Shown here one piece after another: positions 1 through 6,935 of a stretch of DNA of 13,181 nucleotides. Each line of letters begins with the position of its first letter. Position 1 is the first letter of the stretch. The notes beneath the pieces were generated by a model, which was not told where the DNA came from, did no database searches, and saw nothing but the letters and a program-made list of their open reading frames with translations. The position numbers and the translations under genes were made by a program. The stretch spans positions 1 to 13,181 of the forward strand of contig JAKACL010000055.1 of assembly GCA_021821425.1 (NCBI GenBank), given 5' to 3'. This stretch comes from Pseudomonadota bacterium. Its GTDB lineage: Bacteria > Pseudomonadota > Gammaproteobacteria > Burkholderiales > Thiobacillaceae.

Positions 1-111
1 GATCTGGCGCTCGATGGCGCATTTGTCAGTGAAACACTTCTCGCCTTTGAGGAAAAGCTTCTCGCCTTCGCGGCGGCACTGACGGCATTTGGGATCAAGA
101 TTACGAGCCAT
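1..111 (-). CDS. rpsD: 30S ribosomal protein S4, N-terminal 37 residues (partial)
   Basis: S4 is a primary 16S rRNA-binding protein that starts assembly of the small subunit, and in Escherichia coli it represses the alpha operon. Only the first 37 codons are here; the window edge removes the rest of a protein usually about 205 residues long. The start reads [12 protein letters not shown], and cysteines at 9, 12, 26 and 31 (C-x2-C-x13-C-x4-C) form the zinc-knuckle version of the S4 N-terminus, unlike the cysteine-poor E. coli form. An AGGG Shine-Dalgarno sequence lies six bases before the ATG, and 15 bases separate the gene from the rpsK stop. In this operon type rpoA and rplQ usually follow, but they would lie outside the window. 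Identity is secure from the N-terminus and position. Confidence 0.96.
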   Translation of the reverse strand, partial: MARNLDPKCRQCRREGEKLFLKGEKCFTDKCAIERQI

Positions 112-126
112 GATTTTCCCTGGTAA

Positions 127-519
127 TTAGATACGACGCTTTTTGGAGGGACGGCAACCGTTGTGCGGGATCGGGGTGACATCCGAGATCGCGACGATCT
201 TGAAGCCCAGCGCATTCAGCGCACGCACAGTGGAGTCGCGACCGGGGCCGGGGCCCTTGATCCGCACTTCCAGGTTCTTGACGCCATATTCCTGCGCCAT
301 CTTGCCGGCATTTTCCGCCGCGACCTGCGCTGCGAACGGCGTCGACTTGCGCGAGCCCTTGAAGCCGGCGCCGCCAGCCGTCGCCCACGACAGGGCATTG
401 CCCTGCCGGTCGGTGATGGTCACGATGGTGTTGTTGAACGAGGCGTGAATGTGCGCGATACCTTCGGCGACATTCTTCTTGACCTTTTTACGGGCGCGCG
501 TAGCAGTTTTCGTTGCCAT
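127..519 (-). CDS. rpsK: 30S ribosomal protein S11
   Basis: S11 sits on the platform of the small subunit next to the 3' region of 16S rRNA and helps shape the E-site mRNA path. The 130-residue product matches the family length (129 in E. coli). It has the basic N-terminal tail typical of this branch ([14 protein letters not shown]), the [13 protein letters not shown] core strand, the KGPGPGRDS turn near residues 88-96 and the C-terminal [14 protein letters not shown] tail. The asparagine-glycine pair in the tail is where isoaspartate forms in E. coli S11. An AAGG Shine-Dalgarno sequence lies six bases before the ATG. The gene follows rpsM by 12 bases and precedes rpsD by 15, the usual alpha-operon order. 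Confidence 0.98.
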   Translation of the reverse strand: MATKTATRARKKVKKNVAEGIAHIHASFNNTIVTITDRQGNALSWATAGGAGFKGSRKSTPFAAQVAAENAGKMAQEYGVKNLEVRIKGPGPGRDSTVRALNALGFKIVAISDVTPIPHNGCRPSKKRRI

Positions 520-531
520 GGTTAACCTTTG

Positions 532-888
532 TTATTTCCTGATGGCCTTGCGCGGGCCTTTGCGGGTGCGCGCATTGGTGCGCGTACGCTGGCCGCGTGC
601 CGGCAGACCCTTGCGATGACGGAAGCCGCGGTAGCAACCAAGGTCCATCAGGCGCTTGATGTTCATGGTGACTTCACGACGCAGATCGCCTTCGACCGTG
701 AACTGGGCCACGCCTTCGCGCAGACGCTCGACCTCGGTCTCGGTCAGGTCCTTGATTTTCGACGACTGGGAAATGCCCGCAGCGTCGCAAATCTTGCCGG
801 ACGTGGTCCTGCCGATGCCAAAGATGGCGGTCAACGCGATCACCGCGTGTTGATGATTCGGGATATTAACCCCTGCAATACGAGCCAT
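532..888 (-). CDS. rpsM: 30S ribosomal protein S13
   Basis: S13 lies in the head of the small subunit, contacts the P-site tRNA and forms intersubunit bridges with L5 and 23S rRNA. The product is 118 residues, the same as E. coli. It starts [10 protein letters not shown], has the FGIGRT helix-turn segment near residues 23-28 and ends in the very basic tail with [19 protein letters not shown]. The frame extends two codons upstream to a TTG at 892-894, but the ATG at 886-888 gives the family start and has CGGAG eight bases upstream. This is the first gene of the alpha operon. Directly upstream is an extended -10 promoter embedded in a terminator-like structure. Confidence 0.98.
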   Translation of the reverse strand: MARIAGVNIPNHQHAVIALTAIFGIGRTTSGKICDAAGISQSSKIKDLTETEVERLREGVAQFTVEGDLRREVTMNIKRLMDLGCYRGFRHRKGLPARGQRTRTNARTRKGPRKAIRK

Positions 889-906
889 TCGCAATGCTCC
901 GAACGG

Positions 907-951
907 AAAACAAAAAATTATAACACGCCGACCCTGCTTTGGGTCGACACG
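907..951 (-). terminator. Terminator-like hairpin with U-rich tail after rpmJ
   Basis: Reading the minus strand, arms CGTGTCGACCC (941-951) and GGGTCGGCGTG (924-934) pair over 11 positions, three of them G-U, around the loop AAAGCA (935-940). The RNA then runs UUAUAAUUUUUUGUUUU, so a GC-rich stem is followed by a U-rich stretch, as in an intrinsic terminator or attenuator. It begins about 26 bases after the rpmJ stop, at the classical spc/alpha boundary. The U-tract is interrupted, so termination may be partial. Confidence 0.6.
917..925 (-). promoter_or_regulatory. Candidate alpha-operon promoter, extended -10
   Basis: On the minus strand the sequence TGTTATAAT gives a perfect TATAAT hexamer (917-922) with the TGn extension. 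A good -35 at 16-18 bases is absent; the nearest candidate, TCGACC, is 19 bases away. Extended -10 promoters can work with a weak -35. The predicted start of transcription is near 909-911, giving rpsM a leader of only about 20 bases. The position between rpmJ and rpsM matches the classical alpha promoter. This is prediction from sequence only. Confidence 0.6.
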
Positions 952-976
952 AATTCAATCCAGACCCACCCGAAGG

Positions 977-1090
977 TCAGCCCTGGCGCTGCTTGTGGCG
1001 CGGATCGTCGCAGATCACGCGAACAACACCCTTGCGGCGAACCACTTTGCACTTGCGGCACATTTTCTTGACAGAAGCCTGCACTCTCAT
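977..1090 (-). CDS. rpmJ: 50S ribosomal protein L36
   Basis: L36 is the smallest large-subunit protein; it binds 23S rRNA near the base of the L7/L12 stalk and stabilises rRNA folding late in assembly. I translated it by hand: 37 codons, starting [14 protein letters not shown] and ending [10 protein letters not shown], then TGA. Cys11, Cys14, Cys27 and His32 make the CCCH zinc ribbon of the zinc-containing form. Bacteria that keep a zinc-free paralogue for zinc starvation have it elsewhere. GGAG lies six bases before the ATG. It follows infA by 44 bases and is the last gene before the hairpin/promoter region upstream of rpsM, so it probably closes the spc operon. Confidence 0.97.
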   Translation of the reverse strand: MRVQASVKKMCRKCKVVRRKGVVRVICDDPRHKQRQG

Positions 1091-1109
1091 GGTTTTCTCC
1101 ATTCACTCG

Positions 1110-1127
1110 CCGGCAGCACGCCGCCGG
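1110..1127 (-). other. Small hairpin between infA and rpmJ
   Basis: In the 44-base gap the RNA arms CCGGCGG and CUGCCGG can form a 7-bp stem, one pair being G-U, around the loop CGUG. No U-run follows, so it is not an intrinsic terminator. It sits nine bases upstream of the GGAG that serves rpmJ. It may set mRNA stability or modulate rpmJ translation, or be chance in GC-rich DNA. Confidence 0.35.
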
Positions 1128-1134
1128 ACAACAA

Positions 1135-1353
1135 TCACTTGGCCCTGAAAACGATGCGTCCTTTGGACAGATCGTAGGGGGTCAGCTCAACCGTCACCTT
1201 GTCGCCAGGCAGGATGCGGATGTAGTGCATGCGCATCTTGCCCGATATATATCCCAGCAATACATGGCCGTTTTCCAGTTTGACCCGGAACGTGGCATTC
1301 GGCAGGTTTTCAAGGACCTCACCCTGCATCTGGATGACATCTTCCTTAGACAT
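1135..1353 (-). CDS. infA: Translation initiation factor IF-1
   Basis: IF-1 binds the A site of the 30S subunit during initiation, together with IF-2 and IF-3, and keeps elongator tRNA out. The 72-residue length is exactly that of the family. It is a single S1-like OB fold: [19 protein letters not shown] opens the barrel, [20 protein letters not shown] follows in mid-protein, and [18 protein letters not shown] closes it. The ATG lies 15 bases after the secY stop, with AGGGG six bases upstream. Placement between secY and rpmJ is common in many bacteria but not in E. coli, where infA lies elsewhere. Co-transcription ties IF-1 supply to ribosome synthesis. Confidence 0.98.
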   Translation of the reverse strand: MSKEDVIQMQGEVLENLPNATFRVKLENGHVLLGYISGKMRMHYIRILPGDKVTVELTPYDLSKGRIVFRAK

Positions 1354-1368
1354 CCGCTTCCCCTGCCA

Positions 1369-2676
1369 TCAACGTCCCACCAGCCCGTTCCTGAAGTTGG
1401 CCTTCTTGAGCAAACCTTCATACTGGTGCGACATGACGTAAGCCTGAACCTGCGCCATGAAATCCATCGTCACCACCACAATAATCAACAGCGACGTTCC
1501 GCCGAAGTAGAACGGCACGTTCCACTTCAGAATCAGAAACTCGGGCAGCAGGCACACCAGCGTGATGTAGATTGCGCCCACCAGCGTCAGCCGGGTCAAG
1601 ATCTTGTCGATGTAACGCGCGGTCTGGTCGCCCGGACGGATGCCCGGAACGAATGCACCGCTCTTCTTCAGGTTGTCCGCGGTTTCCTTGGGATTGAACA
1701 CCAGGGCCGTGTAGAAAAAGCAGAAGAAAATGATCGCAATCGCGTACATCAGCACATACACCGGCTGACCGGGCGCCAGCGTCGCCGAGATATCGCGCAG
1801 CCACCCCATGTTCTCGCCGCTGCCGAACCAGCCCGCCAGCGTCGCCGGGAACAGGATGATGCTCGAGGCAAAAATCGGCGGAATCACGCCCGCCATGTTC
1901 AGCTTCAGCGGCAGGTGCGAGCTCTGCCCGCCGACCACCATCTTGCCGACCTGGCGCTTGGCGTAATTCACCAGAATCTTGCGCTGGCCGCGCTCGACGA
2001 ACACCACCAGCGCGGTCACCAGCAGCACGCCGATGAACAGCACCAGCACGAGCGGGATCGAAAAGGCACCGGTGCGCGTCAATTCCAGCGTGCCGCCGAT
2101 CGCGGACGGCAGTCCCGCCACGATGCCGGCGAAAATGATGATCGAAATGCCATTCCCCAGACCGCGCTCGGTGATCTGCTCACCCAGCCACATCAGGAAC
2201 ATGGTGCCGGACGTCAGCGTCACCACCGTGATCAACCTAAAGCCCAGGCCGGGATCCAGCACCAGACCCGCCTGCGATTCCAGCGCGATGGAAATGCCAA
2301 GCGCCTGGAAAATCGCCAGGAACAGGGTGCCGTAACGCGTGTACTGCGTAATCTTGCGGCGGCCGGACTCGCCTTCCTTCTTCAACGCCTCGAGATGCGG
2401 CGACACAGTCGTCATCAACTGCACGATGATCGACGCCGAAATGTACGGCATGATCCCCAGCGCAAACAGGCTGAAGCGCGACAAGGCGCCGCCCGAGAAC
2501 ATGTTGAACATGCCCAGGATGCCGCCCTGCTGCGACTTGAACAGCTGGTCGAGCACCAGCGGATCGATACCCGGCACCGGAATGAAGGTGCCGATGCGGT
2601 AGACGATCAGGGCGCCAAGCAGGAACAGCAGGCGACGCTTGAGGTCGCCAAATTTGTTCAAGCCGGTTTTAGGCAT
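1369..2676 (-). CDS. secY: Protein translocase channel subunit SecY
   Basis: SecY is the pore of the SecYEG translocon in the inner membrane, passing unfolded secretory and membrane proteins from the ribosome or SecA. The 435-residue product has ten expected hydrophobic segments. Recognisable parts, numbered from the ATG, are the SGGALSR region near 61-67, the loop [10 protein letters not shown] near 99-108, GEQITERG at 165-172, VERGQRK at 227-233 (cytoplasmic loop that meets the ribosome/SecA), FNPKE at 327-331 and GIRPGDQT at 345-352, whose arginine matches the essential Arg357 of E. coli. Start choice is open: the ATG at 2674-2676 lies 15 bases from the only good Shine-Dalgarno (GAGGA), whereas an in-frame TTG at 2680-2682 is 8 bases from it and would give 437 residues. 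The open frame extends 24 codons above the ATG into rplO, but that part is not SecY-like. It follows rplO by 25 bases. Confidence 0.97.
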   Translation of the reverse strand: MPKTGLNKFGDLKRRLLFLLGALIVYRIGTFIPVPGIDPLVLDQLFKSQQGGILGMFNMFSGGALSRFSLFALGIMPYISASIIVQLMTTVSPHLEALKKEGESGRRKITQYTRYGTLFLAIFQALGISIALESQAGLVLDPGLGFRLITVVTLTSGTMFLMWLGEQITERGLGNGISIIIFAGIVAGLPSAIGGTLELTRTGAFSIPLVLVLFIGVLLVTALVVFVERGQRKILVNYAKRQVGKMVVGGQSSHLPLKLNMAGVIPPIFASSIILFPATLAGWFGSGENMGWLRDISATLAPGQPVYVLMYAIAIIFFCFFYTALVFNPKETADNLKKSGAFVPGIRPGDQTARYIDKILTRLTLVGAIYITLVCLLPEFLILKWNVPFYFGGTSLLIIVVVTMDFMAQVQAYVMSHQYEGLLKKANFRNGLVGR

Positions 2677-2701
2677 GGCCAAAGCGTGAGTCCTCGCTGA
2701 C

Positions 2702-3136
2702 TTATTCTGCGATGGAGCCGCCGGCCGCTTCGATTGCGGCGCGCGCACCCTTGGTCACGGCGATGCCGCGCAGCTTGATCGGACGGCTGATTTCACCCGC
2801 CAGATAAATCCGCGCCATCTTGATCGAGGCGCCGACCAGGCCCGCCTGCTTGAGCACCAGCAGATCGATCTCGTCCACACCCACCGTCGCCAGTTCGTAG
2901 AGACGCACGCGCGCGGTGTCCGCCTTGGTCAGCGAAACAAAGCCGCGCTTCGGCAGGCGACGATGCATCGGCATCTGGCCGCCCTCGAAGCCCACCTTGT
3001 GGTAGCCGCCCGCCCGGGATTTCTGGCCCTTGTGGCCGCGTCCCGCAGTCTTGCCCAGGCCCGAACCAATGCCGCGTCCCACGCGACGCTTGTCTTTCTT
3101 GGCGCCGTCAGCCGGTTTAATCGTATTCAGTTCCAT
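2702..3136 (-). CDS. rplO: 50S ribosomal protein L15
   Basis: L15 is a late-assembly protein of the large subunit that threads through 23S rRNA near the central protuberance. The product is 144 residues, equal to E. coli. It begins [14 protein letters not shown], then has the glycine- and basic-rich, extended N-terminal region ([38 protein letters not shown]) typical of the family, followed by a compact domain ending EAAGGSIAE. The frame continues four codons upstream, but the ATG at 3134-3136 has GAGG six bases before it and gives the family start. Only one base separates it from the rpmD stop, which suggests coupling. Confidence 0.98.
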   Translation of the reverse strand: MELNTIKPADGAKKDKRRVGRGIGSGLGKTAGRGHKGQKSRAGGYHKVGFEGGQMPMHRRLPKRGFVSLTKADTARVRLYELATVGVDEIDLLVLKQAGLVGASIKMARIYLAGEISRPIKLRGIAVTKGARAAIEAAGGSIAE

Positions 3137-3137
3137 C

Positions 3138-3323
3138 TTAAGCCTCACACTTCACCAGATAGGCGACCTTGGTAATCATGCCGCGGTTTTCCGGCGTATC
3201 CAGCACTTCCACCGTGTGGTGCATCCGGCGCAGCCCGAGGCCGCGCACGCATGCACGGTGCGCCTGCTTGGTTCCGATCAGGCTTTTGACCTGCGTCACC
3301 TTGATTTTCTTCTGTTCGCTCAT
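3138..3323 (-). CDS. rpmD: 50S ribosomal protein L30
   Basis: L30 is a small ferredoxin-like-fold protein of the large subunit, near 5S rRNA and 23S domain II. The product is 61 residues (59 in E. coli). It contains the family segments [12 protein letters not shown], the basic [21 protein letters not shown] centre and the end strand [12 protein letters not shown]. It lies six bases after the rpsE stop, with GGGG nine bases before the ATG partly inside the rpsE end. Its stop is one base from rplO. Not all bacteria carry L30, but gammaproteobacteria and betaproteobacteria do at this position. Confidence 0.97.
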   Translation of the reverse strand: MSEQKKIKVTQVKSLIGTKQAHRACVRGLGLRRMHHTVEVLDTPENRGMITKVAYLVKCEA

Positions 3324-3329
3324 GGCTGA

Positions 3330-3845
3330 TTACCCCGTGATGTCTTCGACAGACTTGCCGCGCTTGGCCGCAATCTCGGACGGCGTCGACATTTTCATCA
3401 GGCCGTCGATGGTGGCACGCACGACGTTGTAGGGATTGGTCGAGCCGAGGCACTTGGCCAGCACGTTCTGCACGCCCATCACCTCGAACACGGCACGCAT
3501 CGCGCCGCCGGCAATGATCCCCGTACCTTCGGATGCCGGCTGGATCAGCACGCGCGAGGCGCCATGCTGTCCGATCACCGTGTGGTGGAAGGTGCCGCTC
3601 TTCAGGTTGATCTTGATCAGCTTGCGACGCGCCTCTTCCATCGCCTTCTGCACGGCCACCGGCACTTCGCGGGACTTGCCCTTGCCCATGCCGATGCCGC
3701 CGTCGCCGTCGCCAACCACGGTCAGTGCGGCAAAGCCCATGATCCGACCGCCCTTCACCACCTTGGTGACACGGTTGATCGAAATCATCTTCTCGCGCAA
3801 GCCGTCGCCGCGCTCTTCGTTACTTGTAGGTGCTGTACGGGCCAT
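3330..3845 (-). CDS. rpsE: 30S ribosomal protein S5
   Basis: S5 lies at the back of the 30S body next to S4 and S8, helps guard decoding accuracy and lines the mRNA entry. The product has 171 residues (167 in E. coli). The N-terminal half is the S5 double-stranded-RNA-binding fold, with [19 protein letters not shown] near residues 18-36 and the glycine-rich [14 protein letters not shown] loop near 46-59. The C-terminal half contains [20 protein letters not shown] and the [13 protein letters not shown] helix. GAGG lies ten bases before the ATG. It follows rplR by 15 bases and precedes rpmD by six, the normal spc order. Confidence 0.98.
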   Translation of the reverse strand: MARTAPTSNEERGDGLREKMISINRVTKVVKGGRIMGFAALTVVGDGDGGIGMGKGKSREVPVAVQKAMEEARRKLIKINLKSGTFHHTVIGQHGASRVLIQPASEGTGIIAGGAMRAVFEVMGVQNVLAKCLGSTNPYNVVRATIDGLMKMSTPSEIAAKRGKSVEDITG

Positions 3846-3860
3846 CTTGATTCTGCCTCG

Positions 3861-4214
3861 TTAAAATACCAAACCGCCTTCGCGGGCCGCTTCAGCCAGG
3901 GCTTTCACACGCCCGTGGAACTGGAAACCAGCACGATCGAAAGCCACTTTTTCAATACCCAGGCCCTTGGCTTTTTCAGCCAGGCGCTTGCCCACCGCCG
4001 CAGCCGCGGCAACGTTGCCGCCGTTGGGCAAAGCTGCGCGCATGTCCTTGTCGTTAGAGGACGCACTGACCATCACCTTGCTGCCGTCCGCCGAGATGAT
4101 CTGGGCGTAGACGTGGCTGTTGGTACGGTGAATGGCCAGGCGAATCGCCTTGACGGCCGCGATTTTGGCGCGGGTTTTGCGCGCTCTGCGAATCCGTGAT
4201 TGCTTGGTGTTCAT
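3861..4214 (-). CDS. rplR: 50S ribosomal protein L18
   Basis: L18 binds 5S rRNA and, with L5, anchors it in the central protuberance. The product is 117 residues, the same as E. coli. The basic N-terminal arm ([15 protein letters not shown]) contacts 5S rRNA. The domain then shows [16 protein letters not shown], a short acidic/serine turn (SASSNDKD) and the C-terminal [24 protein letters not shown] signature. AAGGA lies six bases before the ATG, and 16 bases separate it from the rplF stop. Confidence 0.98.
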   Translation of the reverse strand: MNTKQSRIRRARKTRAKIAAVKAIRLAIHRTNSHVYAQIISADGSKVMVSASSNDKDMRAALPNGGNVAAAAAVGKRLAEKAKGLGIEKVAFDRAGFQFHGRVKALAEAAREGGLVF

Positions 4215-4230
4215 TTTCTGTCCTTAAGCC

Positions 4231-4761
4231 TTACTTCTTCTTGGTCTCTTTCTTGATGACCACTTCGTCGCTATAGCGCACGCCCTTGCCCTTGTAAGGC
4301 TCCGGCGGACGGTATGCGCGCACGTCGGCGGCCACCTGCCCAACAACCTGTCGATCCATACCCTTGATCACGATTTCAGTCTGCGTCGGGGTTTCGACCT
4401 TGATGCCGGCGGGCATCTTGTGCACCACCGGATGCGAGAAACCCAGCGTCAGGTTGAGCGCGTCACCCTGTGCCTGGGCGCGGTAACCGACGCCCACCAG
4501 CAGCAGCTTCTTCTCGAAGCCCTTGGTAACGCCCTGCACCATGTTGTTGACCAGCGCACGCAGGGTGCCGGCCATGGCGTTCGCCTGGATGCTTGCGCCG
4601 ATCGGCGCAAACGTCAGCACGCCATCATTCAGCGCGACCGTGACGTCGTCCGCCGGGGCCTGGTTCATCGCACCGAGCGGTCCCTTGACCGAGATCACGC
4701 TGCCGAGCGTGACTTCGACGCCTTTCGGCAAGGTAATTGGATTATTGGCTACACGTGACAT
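4231..4761 (-). CDS. rplF: 50S ribosomal protein L6
   Basis: L6 lies near the sarcin-ricin loop and the base of the L7/L12 stalk, where EF-Tu and EF-G bind, and is needed late in 50S assembly. The product has 176 residues (177 in E. coli). It has the two repeated L6 domains: the first begins [17 protein letters not shown], and the second holds [20 protein letters not shown] and the C-terminal [18 protein letters not shown] segment (here [17 protein letters not shown]), ending in a lysine-rich KKETKKK tail. The start lies 12 bases after the rpsH stop; the Shine-Dalgarno (AGAG) is weak, which fits translation coupled to rpsH. Confidence 0.98.
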   Translation of the reverse strand: MSRVANNPITLPKGVEVTLGSVISVKGPLGAMNQAPADDVTVALNDGVLTFAPIGASIQANAMAGTLRALVNNMVQGVTKGFEKKLLLVGVGYRAQAQGDALNLTLGFSHPVVHKMPAGIKVETPTQTEIVIKGMDRQVVGQVAADVRAYRPPEPYKGKGVRYSDEVVIKKETKKK

Positions 4762-4773
4762 ATCTGATCTCTC

Positions 4774-5169
4774 TTACGCAACCACGCACAGGACTTCGCC
4801 ACCCACGCCCTTGGCGCGCGCATGGCGGTCGGCCATGACGCCGCTGGAGGTGGACACAATGGCAACGCCCAGACCATTCATCACGCGCGGTAGATCTTCG
4901 GCGCCCTTGTAGATGCGCAGGCCAGGCTTGCTCACACGCTCGATGCGCTCGATCACCGGGCGACCTGCGTAATATTTCAGCTGCAATTCGAGTTCGGGCT
5001 TGCCCGCCTCGCCGCGCACGGCGTAATCCTCGATGTAGCCTTCGTCTTTCAGCACTTTGGCAATGGCCACTTTGACCTTGGAAGACGGCATGGTGACAGC
5101 CGCCTTTTCTACCGCTTGTGCATTGCGGATGCGGGTCAGCATGTCCGCGATGGGATCACTCATACTCAT
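4774..5169 (-). CDS. rpsH: 30S ribosomal protein S8
   Basis: S8 binds helix 21 of 16S rRNA and organises the central domain of the 30S subunit. In E. coli it also represses the spc operon by binding mRNA near the start of rplE. The product has 131 residues (130 in E. coli). It begins [16 protein letters not shown], carries [19 protein letters not shown], and ends with the RNA-binding [20 protein letters not shown] segment and CVVA. The ATG at 5167-5169 is used because AAGGGG is eight bases upstream. It follows rpsN by 12 bases. I could not define an S8-like site in the rplX-rplE region by eye. Confidence 0.98.
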   Translation of the reverse strand: MSMSDPIADMLTRIRNAQAVEKAAVTMPSSKVKVAIAKVLKDEGYIEDYAVRGEAGKPELELQLKYYAGRPVIERIERVSKPGLRIYKGAEDLPRVMNGLGVAIVSTSSGVMADRHARAKGVGGEVLCVVA

Positions 5170-5181
5170 TTAGTTTGCCCC

Positions 5182-5487
5182 TTACCAGCTAGCCTTGACG
5201 ATGCCCGGGATCTCGCCGCGCATCGCATATTCGCGCAACTTGCCGCGCGCCAGACCGAACTTGCTGAAAACACCACGCGGACGGCCGGTCAGCTGGCAGC
5301 GATTACGCTGGCGCACCGGGCTGGCGTTGCGCGGCAACTCTTGCAGCGCCTTGTATGCCGCCATGCGATCTTCTTCGCTGGTCTGAACATTGGCGATCGC
5401 GGCTTTGAGTTCGGCACGCTTGGCGGCATATTTCTTCACCATGCGCGCGCGCTTTTCTTCACGGTTAATCAAGGATAATTTGGCCAT
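5182..5487 (-). CDS. rpsN: 30S ribosomal protein S14, zinc-free form
   Basis: S14 sits in the head of the small subunit close to S3, S10 and S19 and joins late in assembly. The product is 101 residues, equal to E. coli, and belongs to the long form without a zinc ribbon: only one cysteine is present ([10 protein letters not shown]). It begins [16 protein letters not shown] and ends with the conserved [20 protein letters not shown] segment and KASW. The open frame reaches 20 codons higher into rplE, but the ATG at 5485-5487 has TTGAGG upstream, where the TGA of rplE overlaps the Shine-Dalgarno. That arrangement suggests coupling to rplE, seven bases upstream. Confidence 0.98.
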   Translation of the reverse strand: MAKLSLINREEKRARMVKKYAAKRAELKAAIANVQTSEEDRMAAYKALQELPRNASPVRQRNRCQLTGRPRGVFSKFGLARGKLREYAMRGEIPGIVKASW

Positions 5488-5494
5488 GCCTACC

Positions 5495-6034
5495 TCAATT
5501 CTTGAACGGGAAACTGAAGGCGGCAAGCAGGGCTCGCGCTTCATCATCAGTCTTGGCGGTGGTGGTGATGGTGATGTTCATCCCACGCAGCGCATCGATC
5601 TTGTCGTACTCGATCTCGGGAAAAATGATCTGTTCCTTGACGCCCATGTTGTAGTTGCCACGACCATCGAACGACTTGCCCGAAATCCCCCGAAAGTCGC
5701 GGATACGCGGCATCGCCACCGTCACCAGACGATCCAGAAACTCGTACATCTGCCCGCGGCGCAGGGTGACCATGCAACCCACCGGGTAGTTTTCACGAAT
5801 CTTGAAACCCGCGATCGACTTCTTGGACTTGGTGACCACCGGCTTCTGACCTGCAATCTTCTGCATGTCGCCCACGGCGTGCTCCATCACCTTCTTGTCG
5901 GCAACCGCTTCACCCACCCCCATGTTCAGGGTGATTTTCTTGATGCGCGGCACTTCCATGACGGACTTGTAGCCAAACTGCTCTACCAGCTTGGGTACCA
6001 CCGTCTCACGATAAAATTCTTGCAAACGCGCCAT
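5495..6034 (-). CDS. rplE: 50S ribosomal protein L5
   Basis: L5 binds 5S rRNA in the central protuberance and touches the P-site tRNA and S13 across the subunit interface. The product has 179 residues, exactly the E. coli length. Recognisable parts are [16 protein letters not shown], the [16 protein letters not shown] strand, the [16 protein letters not shown] helix near the middle, and the C-terminal [19 protein letters not shown] segment ending FPFKN. Only two bases separate its ATG from the rplX stop, and AGGGG inside the end of rplX serves as Shine-Dalgarno. In E. coli this junction is the S8 repressor target; whether that is so here is not visible. Confidence 0.98.
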   Translation of the reverse strand: MARLQEFYRETVVPKLVEQFGYKSVMEVPRIKKITLNMGVGEAVADKKVMEHAVGDMQKIAGQKPVVTKSKKSIAGFKIRENYPVGCMVTLRRGQMYEFLDRLVTVAMPRIRDFRGISGKSFDGRGNYNMGVKEQIIFPEIEYDKIDALRGMNITITTTAKTDDEARALLAAFSFPFKN

Positions 6035-6036
6035 GA

Positions 6037-6360
6037 TTACCCCTGTGCGTCAACCATTTCGCCAGTGGACTTGTACACCCGCACCTTGCGGCCGTCCTCC
6101 AGCACCTTGTAACCCACGCGATCAGCCTTCTGCGTTGCGATGTTGTACAACGCAATGTTCGAAGCCTGAATCGGCATTTCCTTTTCGACGATGCCGCCCT
6201 GAATGTTGCGCATGGGATTCGGCTTCTGGTGCTTCTTGACGCGATTCACGCCCTCGACCACCAGATGGTCGTCTTCCAGCACGCGCAGCACGGTTCCGCG
6301 CTTGCCCTTGTCCTTGCCTGTCAGGACGATGACCTGATCGTTTTTACGAATACGTGCCAT
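6037..6360 (-). CDS. rplX: 50S ribosomal protein L24
   Basis: L24 binds the 5' domain of 23S rRNA, starts large-subunit assembly and ends up near the exit of the peptide tunnel. The product has 107 residues (104 in E. coli). The N-terminal KOW motif is clear ([19 protein letters not shown], residues 3-21), followed by [13 protein letters not shown] and [10 protein letters not shown]. The frame extends four codons upstream, but the ATG at 6358-6360 gives the family start and has AGAGG upstream. It follows rplN by eight bases and is two bases from rplE. Confidence 0.98.
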   Translation of the reverse strand: MARIRKNDQVIVLTGKDKGKRGTVLRVLEDDHLVVEGVNRVKKHQKPNPMRNIQGGIVEKEMPIQASNIALYNIATQKADRVGYKVLEDGRKVRVYKSTGEMVDAQG

Positions 6361-6368
6361 GATTCCTC

Positions 6369-6737
6369 TCACAGAACCTCAGGCGCAAGCGAGACGATCT
6401 TCATGAACTTCTCGGTACGCAACTCACGGGTAACCGGCCCGAAAATACGGGTGCCGATCGGTTCTAATTTGTTGTTGAGCAGCACTGCGGCATTGCCATC
6501 AAAGCGTACCAGCGAGCCATCGGGGCGACGAACGCCCTTGGCGGTGCGCACCACCACGGCATTGTAGATGTCGCCTTTTTTCACGCGGCCGCGCGGCGCA
6601 GCATCCTTGATGGTGACCTTGATGATGTCGCCCACGCTGGCGTAGCGACGATGGCTACCACCCAGCACCTTGATGCACATCACCGAGCGTGCACCGGTAT
6701 TGTCTGCAACGTCCAATACGGACTGCATCTGAATCAT
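6369..6737 (-). CDS. rplN: 50S ribosomal protein L14
   Basis: L14 forms intersubunit bridges with 16S rRNA and lies near L19; it is also the target of the silencing factor RsfS. The product is 122 residues (123 in E. coli). It begins [18 protein letters not shown] and has the [26 protein letters not shown] core, the basic [18 protein letters not shown] segment and the [11 protein letters not shown] end. Upstream TTGGAGG gives a strong Shine-Dalgarno eight bases before the ATG. It is the first gene after the 198-base gap that holds a promoter, so it begins the spc unit. Confidence 0.98.
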   Translation of the reverse strand: MIQMQSVLDVADNTGARSVMCIKVLGGSHRRYASVGDIIKVTIKDAAPRGRVKKGDIYNAVVVRTAKGVRRPDGSLVRFDGNAAVLLNNKLEPIGTRIFGPVTRELRTEKFMKIVSLAPEVL

Positions 6738-6814
6738 TTAAATTGCCTCCAACTTAATCCACCAGCTTCAATCGAACACAGCGGCGGCCAGTTTTGGAAC
6801 CCGTTCGGGAGATA

Positions 6815-6848
6815 TTCCGCGCTAAGCTTTATCAAACCTGGCGCGGAA
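6815..6848 (-). other. Long hairpin in the spc leader
   Basis: On the minus strand, arms TTCCGCGC (6841-6848) and GCGCGGAA (6815-6822) are perfect 8-base complements. Inside them, past one C-A mismatch, AGGUUU and AAGCUU-type bases add six more pairs (two of them G-U), closing on the loop GAUA. The total is 14 pairs in 34 bases. No U-run follows, so it is a leader structure and not an intrinsic terminator. It ends about 77 bases upstream of the rplN start codon. Confidence 0.6.
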
Positions 6849-6864
6849 AACACTGAGTCAGCGA

Positions 6865-6893
6865 ACCGGAACACATACCGGCCAACCAACCGG
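6865..6893. repeat. Three ACCGG elements with a 12-base period
   Basis: On the plus strand ACCGG occurs at 6865-6869, 6877-6881 and 6889-6893, exactly 12 bases apart. The first and third are part of the longer direct repeat AACCGGAA (6864-6871, 6888-6895). A fourth ACCGG is at 6909-6913 inside the promoter. CCGG is self-complementary, so in RNA any two could pair; the best local hairpin is CCGGUU-GGUU-GGCCGG (6878-6893). Confidence 0.5.
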
Positions 6894-6903
6894 AAAACCC
6901 GGC

Positions 6904-6932
6904 ACTATACCGGGCCTTTCAACTTCATGCAA
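6904..6932 (-). promoter_or_regulatory. Candidate spc promoter
   Basis: On the minus strand TTGCAT (6927-6932) and TATAGT (6904-6909) are 17 bases apart, the best spacing for sigma-70. The -10 box matches five of six consensus bases; the -35 box matches only the key TTG. The -35 box starts three bases after the rpsQ stop codon. Predicted start is near 6897-6898. Position agrees with the classical spc promoter. Confidence 0.65.
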
Positions 6933-6935
6933 GCT

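Larger units (their letters stand above)
6738..6935 (-). promoter_or_regulatory. Intergenic region and mRNA leader before rplN
   Basis: The 198 bases between rpsQ and rplN hold no gene. They contain, in transcription order, a promoter immediately after the rpsQ stop, a run of CCGG elements, a long hairpin, and the TTGGAGG Shine-Dalgarno of rplN. If transcription starts near 6897 the leader is about 160 bases. This is the longest non-coding stretch in the window and corresponds to the S10/spc operon boundary. Confidence 0.75.

Noticed and set aside
1..4. The window begins with GATC, which could be a cloning junction.
   Set aside because: GATC is a common tetramer and the rpsD frame reads through normally to the edge, so nothing supports a junction.
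1225..2700. A 491-codon open frame on the plus strand opposite secY and part of infA.
   Set aside because: It is rich in His, Arg and Gln without hydrophobic core or known motif, lies entirely against a conserved secY, and is explained by GC-rich codon use of the real gene. Other long plus-strand frames (for example 7971-8885, 9235-10008 and 10936-11721) are shadows for the same reason.
5976..6060. An S8 repressor-binding site at the rplX-rplE junction, as in E. coli.
   Set aside because: I could not find a structure there that clearly resembles 16S helix 21; a covariance search would be needed, so I do not list it.
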